Positions 58,797 to 64,000 of a stretch of DNA of 64,000 bases are shown in pieces. The notes under the pieces are model-generated. The model did no database searches. It was not told the DNA's origin and worked only from the letters and a program-made list of their open reading frames with translations. The position numbers and the translations under genes are program-made. The stretch lies in NCBI GenBank assembly GCA_049299895.1, contig JBAQYF010000019.1:1-64000 (forward strand), given 5' to 3'. Source of the DNA: CAIYYO01 sp049299895 (lineage in GTDB: Archaea; Altiarchaeota; Altiarchaeia; IMC4; QMZM01). Positions within the stretch are counted from its first letter, which is position 1, and every line of letters starts with the position of its first letter.

Positions 58797-59881
58797 TCTA
58801 CCAGGCTCTTTATCTCTTTGATGCGTTTCTTCTTTTCTTCGGCACTTAGGTCTTTTGCAGATAACATCAGCTCTCGCATCCTGTTGGTTATGTCGTCCTC
58901 AGGCAGTATGACTGGTTTGTGATCGGACAGGTCTTCGAGCGATTCGACGGCCATCTGCCGGAGGGTCCTCATCTTCTCAGTGAAGTAGTCTTTCAGCAGT
59001 TCTTTGTCGTAGTATCTTGTAAGAGAATTGTAGAATTCATTTGTTGCTACTAGAGTCCAGATAGCGTTGAAGGCTTCAAGGATCGCAGGCCTTGCGTCCA
59101 TCATCTGTTTTGCAGTCCCATGCCTGAGCAGGACGAGCACCTGGGAGCAATAATCTTCCACTAGCGCCATAAGCATTGCATTTTCCTCTGTTCGGTCTAT
59201 GTGGACGATGAATTCATTTAGAAGTTCCCGTATTTTATTTTTCTTGTAGCTGTCAGAGTAATCGTCGTACGCAAGTGTATAATAAAGGCGTTCCTTGGTT
59301 ATGTATAGCTTCTTGTCTTTCTTTTTGTATTGATGCTTTCTTATTTTGTGGGATGTATCGCAGCAGGAGAAGTACTCGTCGCATATCTGCTTTATCAAAA
59401 CGTTTTCGCATGCGTCGAGCTTTTCAGGGTAATCTTTTTCCTGGTCGAAGGGCAGAAGCAGCATCTCTCCGTAGAGATACCAGCCGCGGGGTATCTCGGG
59501 GTGCCTCGTCTCTATGTAATCGACGGCAATCTTTTGTATCAGAGTCTTTGAAAGGGTTTTCTTGTTCTCATAGCACATATCGCTTATTGTCCGATACGTC
59601 TTTTCAATGATCTTTCGGTGTTCTTCGCTGATAGGGATAGAAAACAATGTGTCCAGTTCTACTTTTCCTATCATCTGGTAATACGTCTTTCCGTCTTCTT
59701 GAGTCTCTCTCACACTGTTAAGATTTTTCAGCAGTTCAAGATGTCGTTTAGTACTTTCCCAGCTGATGCCCGACTCTTTTGAAACATCCTGGATCGTTTT
59801 CTTTTGACTGGGGTCAGTAGAGAGAACTTTAAGGATTTTTTCAGTTAGATCACATGACGAGCGTTTGAGTTTGACTATCAC
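58778..59881 (-). CDS. Winged-helix protein with a large helical domain
   Basis: A 367-residue protein. Residues about 8-75 look like a winged helix (LTEKILKVLSTDP; QKKTIQDVSKESGISWESTKRHLELL). The remaining 290 residues are mostly charged helices with ERLYYTLAYDDYSDSYKK, and no known catalytic motif. Its end overlaps the PIN gene by 19 bp tail to tail. It may be a regulator or toxin-control protein; no family is recognised. The region is AT-richer than the metabolic operons, which fits an accessory gene. Confidence 0.6.
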   Translation of the reverse strand: MIVKLKRSSCDLTEKILKVLSTDPSQKKTIQDVSKESGISWESTKRHLELLKNLNSVRETQEDGKTYYQMIGKVELDTLFSIPISEEHRKIIEKTYRTISDMCYENKKTLSKTLIQKIAVDYIETRHPEIPRGWYLYGEMLLLPFDQEKDYPEKLDACENVLIKQICDEYFSCCDTSHKIRKHQYKKKDKKLYITKERLYYTLAYDDYSDSYKKNKIRELLNEFIVHIDRTEENAMLMALVEDYCSQVLVLLRHGTAKQMMDARPAILEAFNAIWTLVATNEFYNSLTRYYDKELLKDYFTEKMRTLRQMAVESLEDLSDHKPVILPEDDITNRMRELMLSAKDLSAEEKKKRIKEIKSLVDQISSG

Positions 59882-60082
59882 TTTGGCATCCCTTATTGAG
59901 TTAATTGATGTTAACCATTTGGAAGTCAGGAAATATATCCAACAGGATAGTTATATATGCTTCTTTCATTAATAAATTAAAATTATTGATTATATTTATC
60001 TGATTAGATAAAAAATCTCCGAGTTTTAACTAATAAATAGTAACTTTTATACTGGCTCTACTAAATTATAAAAGGTGTTTTT

Positions 60083-60781
60083 ATGAATCGATATAGTTTT
60101 TCAGCACGGGCAAAGTCCTTGCTTACGCTATTGTGCATAATATTGATTATATCTACGACCGGTTGTCTTAATGCCGAGTCTGAGAAACAAGTAGATATAA
60201 CTGTAAAGTCGATCGATTCCGCATCATACGATGCAGCAGAGAGCGTGTCTCAACTCCCGCCACTGGATAATAATACAATAGATATGTCTATGAATTATAA
60301 AGAGATTGCAGACCGCATCAACCAGATGATAACGCTTCTGAATAGAGAGGGCGACGCCTTCAAGATTCCCCAGTTGGATAGTTCACGGGAAGGTTATGAG
60401 AAAGTGTCAAAAATTGTTACTAAATTTACGCCCTTGGTAAATAGTTATAACGAGGTCGTAGCTTCCTCAAAAAAGGTCGTAAGGAATCATCCGGATTCCT
60501 TACCCGAATTCCAAACATCTTCCAGTAAGTTTGCTTTGGAGGTTGGTTTGATTTACTATGCAGCAGGATATAAAGCTAGCTACGAGCTTGTTGGTTTCGT
60601 CTATAGGTCTATTGGCCTCAATCGTCTCGCTTTTACATGCCCGACTTGCGTTCAGGTAGTCTTAAGCGATGCCCACTGGTTTGTCCGAAATTCATTCATT
60701 GAGGAAGCTGGAAAACAAATAGACACTCTGGTTACAGTGATTGAAAAGAGTATAAGGGGTCAGGTGTCTATAGGTAGCTAA
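60083..60781 (+). CDS. Lipoprotein of unknown function
   Basis: A 232-residue secreted protein with a basic N-terminus, a hydrophobic core (about 12-27) and the lipobox-like STTGC ending at Cys28, where a lipid would be attached. The mature part is helical with YEKVSKIVTKFTPLVNSYNEVV and a late CPTC. Base composition is AT-rich. A TATA-like TTTTATACTG (60048-60057) and AAAAGGTG ribosome site precede it. No family match. Confidence 0.7.
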   Translation: MNRYSFSARAKSLLTLLCIILIISTTGCLNAESEKQVDITVKSIDSASYDAAESVSQLPPLDNNTIDMSMNYKEIADRINQMITLLNREGDAFKIPQLDSSREGYEKVSKIVTKFTPLVNSYNEVVASSKKVVRNHPDSLPEFQTSSSKFALEVGLIYYAAGYKASYELVGFVYRSIGLNRLAFTCPTCVQVVLSDAHWFVRNSFIEEAGKQIDTLVTVIEKSIRGQVSIGS

Positions 60782-60871
60782 TAGGTTCCCAAAGTTTGTT
60801 TTATCGGTCACTGATCTTTGACACCACGCATCCTACGCATTATGCCGATGCACCCCTATGGAACAATCAAA

Positions 60872-61825
60872 TCACAAATCCCTTTTCACCACATAATCCG
60901 CTATCAGTTTCAGTTCTTTTCTCGCGGTTGAGTCCTTTAGTTCTTGCAGCGACGAATCGGACGACTTTATGTATTCCCTCGCCTTTTTCTTGCAGTATTC
61001 GATGGACCCTGAGTCCTGGAATAGTTCTATTGCCCTGTTTATTTCGGCGTCGGTGTTGCTTTTCTTTCCCAGTATCGTAAGCAACTCTTTTCTCTCTTTT
61101 TCTTTCAGGCCAGCGAGTGCTTTTATTGCTATGAGGTTCTTTTTTCCTTTTACTATGTCGTTTCCTACGGGTTTTCCGAGTTTTTCCTCGTCCGCGGTTA
61201 CGCCGAGTATGTCGTCCTGTATCTGGAATGCGAGGCCTATCGAGAGGCCGAATGACGCCAGCGCCTCGACTTGTTCGTCTTTTCCCCGGCCTACGACTGC
61301 TCCTGCTTCGCATGCCGCTTCGAGGAGGACGCCTGTCTTCTTGCGTATCATCTCGAGGTATTCGTCTTCCGAGACGTCTGTCCGGGTCTCGAATGAGACG
61401 TCGAGTTCCTGTCCTTCGCATATCTCGGACGTGGCCCGGGCTAGTATGCGGTAAGCCCTTGGGTCGCATATCTCAAATGCCTTGGAGAATAACAGGTCGC
61501 CTGCGAGTATCGCCGTCGGTATTCCGTACAGTTTGTGGACCGATGGCTGTCCGCGTCGCAGGTCGTCTCCGTCCATTATGTCGTCGTGTATGAGGGTGAA
61601 TGTATGCATCAGTTCTATTGCGGCGCCCGTTCTCGCAACTTCCATTCGTTTCCCACCTACGGCTTCGCAGGAGAGCATGCAGAGCATGGGGCGGACCATC
61701 TTTCCCCCGGCGAGGCAGAGGTGTTTTGCGGCCGAGTATATGCGGTCGGGTTTTCCTACCAGGGTCTTTTGCACTTCTAGGTTGACTGCCCGCCGCTCTT
61801 TTTCAAGCTTCTCCATTAGGTCCAT
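60872..61825 (-). CDS. Trans-isoprenyl diphosphate synthase (geranylgeranyl or farnesyl-geranyl)
   Basis: A 317-residue prenyl synthase for archaeal lipids. The first aspartate-rich motif is LIHDDIMDGDDLRRG (about 88-102) and the second is FQIQDDILGVTAD (about 203-215); GKMVRPML and KGKKNLIAIKAL are also present. Chain length cannot be set safely from the residues upstream of the first motif, though the geranylgeranyl product is usual. It follows alaS by 12 bp on the same strand. Confidence 0.94.
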   Translation of the reverse strand: MDLMEKLEKERRAVNLEVQKTLVGKPDRIYSAAKHLCLAGGKMVRPMLCMLSCEAVGGKRMEVARTGAAIELMHTFTLIHDDIMDGDDLRRGQPSVHKLYGIPTAILAGDLLFSKAFEICDPRAYRILARATSEICEGQELDVSFETRTDVSEDEYLEMIRKKTGVLLEAACEAGAVVGRGKDEQVEALASFGLSIGLAFQIQDDILGVTADEEKLGKPVGNDIVKGKKNLIAIKALAGLKEKERKELLTILGKKSNTDAEINRAIELFQDSGSIEYCKKKAREYIKSSDSSLQELKDSTARKELKLIADYVVKRDL

Positions 61826-61837
61826 CTTGTTTACTTA

Positions 61838-64000
61838 TTAGAGTATAAAGTCTTTAAGTACCGATTCAGCCTCTTTTGAGGCTCCGCCGCCCATCGCAAG
61901 GCGCGCATCCCCGTAGGATCCCCCGCCCAAGGCTGCAGAAAGCTTCTTTGCCAATTCCGAGGAGTTGTTTTTACTTTCGCTGCTGGCGACAACGATGTTC
62001 GCCTTGTCTTTGATCACGTTTATTAGGATAAGTGTCCTCCCGGGCTTCTCGGTCAGTTTTTTAGCCAGTTCGCTCAGGACTTTTACGTTCATGTCGTATA
62101 CGATCTCCTTTGCCGTGCCTTCTTTCTCCAGTTTCTTTTCCAGGCCTTCGGACATCGAAGATGATAGTTCGTTTCTCAGGTAGTCGAGCTCCTTTTTCTG
62201 GCTCTTCCAGGACTCGAACAAGTCGACGTAGCCTTCGTATGAGCCGTCGCATGGGTCTTTTGAGTATTTGTCGCTGTAGGCATAGGTCTTTCCCAAGGTT
62301 TTTAGACGTTGTTCCAGGGAGCATATCTCTGTTTTCTGGTTGCACCATTCGTCCGTGAATCTCTTGAGGGTTTTGGTGAGGTCGGCGACCTTCACAGAGA
62401 ATATGTCTGCCACGCGCGCAAGGTCTTTTTCTGATACTTTAACGTCTCCGCTTGTTATTTTTTCCGCAATTTTTTTCTGTTCTTCCAGGTACGCCTGCGC
62501 AGCAGGACCGGCAGCGAATTCCAGACGCACTACGCCGTCCTGTATCCTCTTGGAACCAGTTATCTTGATAAGTCCCGCATCTTTCGTATTGGAGAGATGT
62601 ATCCCTCCGCATGCTTCCACGTCCCAGTCCTTTATGGATACTACGCGTATCTCGCCTCCGGGAACGACCCCTCCCTGGTACAGGCGGAATCCGTATGTGC
62701 TCTCGGCTGCGACGCGTTCCATGTTAGTTATGCCAACCGGGCGGTGTTCGAATACAGTCTTGTTCGCGAGGGCTTCTATGGCCTTTAGTTCGTCATCAGA
62801 CAGGGATGAGTAATGAGTTATGTCGAGCCTCGCACCTTTTACGCTCTTGTGGGCTCCTGTCTGCCAGACGTGGCTTCCGAGTATGCGTCTCGCGGCGCCG
62901 TTTATTATGTGCGTCGCAGTGTGATGTATAGCGAGCTGGTTGCGCCTGGGCGAATCGATCATGCATTGGACGGACATCCCGGGCTTTATCCCGGAGATGT
63001 CTGCGCGGACCTCGTGGACCACGACGTTACCAACCTTCTGCACGAAAGCAACGGGCATATCGTTTATGGTTCCGAGGTCTGTTTCCTGTCCTCCTCCTTC
63101 CGGGTAGAAGTAGGTCTTGTCGAATATCATGTAGCTTTCGTAGACGGCCAGCACCCTGGCCGTGAATTTGCGCGTCTCTGAATCATCGTAGTATCCGAGT
63201 ATCGTCGGGGGGACCCCTGCAGGCACCTGTACGGCGGTTTTTTCCTCTTCTTTTTCTTCCACGGGCTTTTCGTGCATCTTCCCGACCTGTATGTAGAAGT
63301 CGTCCGGCACATCTACTTTAAGGGAAGAGAATTCTTTTACAAGGTCCGGAGTTATTCCTTGAGAGTCGTAAAGGGAGATAAGCTCGTTCAATGAAATATC
63401 TTCCTCGCCCGCTTTCCGGATCTTTTCATCCAGGCGCGAAACGATGGTCTTCCCTTTTTCCAGGGTCTTTCGGTATTTTTCTTCTTCAACGTCTGCAAGC
63501 TTCATCAGTCCGTGCTTGTTATCTTTCAACTCCGGGAAGTCTCTCTGGAAGAAGTCTACCTGCATCCCCAGTATGTCGGAGAGAGGCATATCCAATTTGA
63601 GCGAGTTTATCGCGCGTATGGCCCTTCTGACGAGCATCCTGCCAAAATATCCCTCCTTTGCATTAGACGGGAGCACCCCGTCCTGGAGCATGAACATGAG
63701 CGCCCTCGTGTGGTCGCAGACGGCGTATAAGTTCTCCATCGGGACTATCTCTTTTACCAGTTTCGCGGTGGGTATGCCCAGGCGTATTGCCGCCTTTTCC
63801 CTCAGGACTTTGAGGTCTGCGTTGGATTCCACGCTCATCATGCCCGCAACCTGCGAGTATGCTCCGAGGATGTCCGGGTCCCCGGTCACATGGGCTTCGT
63901 CCTTCAGCTTTTTGAGGACGCTGCCGAAGACCGCTTCATAGGCGCTGGTCGTGCCCTGCGAGACCCACGTGAAACGCTCCAGGCCGTAGCCGGTATCGAC
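61838..64000 (-). CDS. alaS: Alanyl-tRNA synthetase, archaeal type, 5' part missing
   Basis: The frame is open to the right edge, reading VDTGYGLERFTWVSQGT at its visible start, which is the class II motif 3 region; the N-terminal catalytic part is outside the window. The 720 visible residues include the archaeal C-terminal extension, the editing domain with IHHTATHIINGAARRI and CGGIHLSNT (zinc ligands), and the final DHHA1 domain with GGGSYGDARLAMGGG. Together these mark the archaeal form of the enzyme. Confidence 0.96.
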   Translation of the reverse strand, partial: VDTGYGLERFTWVSQGTTSAYEAVFGSVLKKLKDEAHVTGDPDILGAYSQVAGMMSVESNADLKVLREKAAIRLGIPTAKLVKEIVPMENLYAVCDHTRALMFMLQDGVLPSNAKEGYFGRMLVRRAIRAINSLKLDMPLSDILGMQVDFFQRDFPELKDNKHGLMKLADVEEEKYRKTLEKGKTIVSRLDEKIRKAGEEDISLNELISLYDSQGITPDLVKEFSSLKVDVPDDFYIQVGKMHEKPVEEKEEEKTAVQVPAGVPPTILGYYDDSETRKFTARVLAVYESYMIFDKTYFYPEGGGQETDLGTINDMPVAFVQKVGNVVVHEVRADISGIKPGMSVQCMIDSPRRNQLAIHHTATHIINGAARRILGSHVWQTGAHKSVKGARLDITHYSSLSDDELKAIEALANKTVFEHRPVGITNMERVAAESTYGFRLYQGGVVPGGEIRVVSIKDWDVEACGGIHLSNTKDAGLIKITGSKRIQDGVVRLEFAAGPAAQAYLEEQKKIAEKITSGDVKVSEKDLARVADIFSVKVADLTKTLKRFTDEWCNQKTEICSLEQRLKTLGKTYAYSDKYSKDPCDGSYEGYVDLFESWKSQKKELDYLRNELSSSMSEGLEKKLEKEGTAKEIVYDMNVKVLSELAKKLTEKPGRTLILINVIKDKANIVVASSESKNNSSELAKKLSAALGGGSYGDARLAMGGGASKEAESVLKDFIL

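Noticed and set aside
59890..59920. GTTAA repeats upstream of the winged-helix gene, similar to half of the sulfur operator
   Set aside because: The two half-sites are in direct, not inverted, orientation and the gene is unrelated to sulfur; the AT-rich region makes GTTAA common.
60867..61469. A 200-codon Arg-rich frame overlapping the prenyl synthase gene
   Set aside because: The composition is typical of a shifted reading of GC-rich codons and the prenyl synthase has both aspartate-rich motifs.

Overview
The window is archaeal. It carries an archaeal-type alanyl-tRNA synthetase, a geranylgeranyl-diphosphate-synthase-like prenyltransferase, an S-layer protein of the methanococcal kind, and TATA-like boxes about 25-30 bp before likely transcript starts. 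The lineage cannot be fixed from sequence reading alone. Euryarchaeota or a neighbouring deep group (for example Altiarchaeota-like) is my guess. Genes are dense, often overlap by ATGA, and most belong to sulfur, Fe-S and tetrapyrrole metabolism.

Layout: (1) 1-9.3 kb: end of pdxS, an amino-acid exporter-like permease, an HxlR regulator divergent from a nitroreductase, then a minus-strand run of S-layer protein, DrrAB-like ABC exporter, pyruvate-kinase C-domain protein and MFS transporter. (2) 9.4-19.5 kb: a nine-gene minus-strand operon that encodes a radical-type activator ATPase, four 2-hydroxyacyl-CoA-dehydratase/double-cubane-family proteins and a TauABC/SsuABC-like transporter with two binding proteins. 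(3) 21-30 kb: an operon for sulfur carrier, E1-like enzyme, sulfite reductase, the complete route from glutamyl-tRNA to siroheme, TusA and a split permease. (4) 30-46.4 kb: a cysteine region with a threonine-synthase-like enzyme, CBS-type synthase plus gamma-lyase, HgcAB-associated protein plus ArsM, regulators, CDGSH protein, cysK-cysE, tRNA-Cys, cysS, thiI and a tRNA thiolase. (5) 46-52 kb: mixed housekeeping and membrane genes, including a frameshifted ion channel. (6) 52.6-58 kb: nifS-iscU followed by copper-handling genes. (7) 58-61 kb: an AT-richer accessory stretch (PIN protein, HTH protein, lipoprotein). (8) 61-64 kb: prenyl synthase and partial alaS.

The main discovery is a repeated palindrome, TTAACAATCGTTAA (six exact copies, three close 14-bp variants, three 13-bp variants). 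It sits just downstream of a TATA-like box at seven sulfur or Fe-S promoters: the double-cubane/transporter operon, the siroheme/sulfite-reductase operon, CBS/gamma-lyase, the CDGSH gene, an unknown membrane-anchored protein, cysK-cysE and tRNA-Cys/cysS; nifS-iscU is an eighth. This looks like a repressor-controlled sulfur-limitation regulon. The best regulator candidate is a 102-residue HTH protein with a C-terminal C-x-C-C motif (38282-38590), whose own upstream region holds two of the sites.

Two members, CBS and cysK, have long leaders between operator and gene. Each contains a short reading frame with cysteine codons close to its stop, then an inverted repeat and a T-run. In the CBS leader the frame ends C-S-E-C-P-C-S-L and its cysteine codons form one arm of the hairpin. 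This resembles cysteine-sensing attenuation, which would be unusual in an archaeon. Because the double-cubane operon carries the sulfur operator and has no oxygenase, I infer that it may reductively release sulfur from an imported organosulfur or other small anion. Its substrate is not shown by the sequence.
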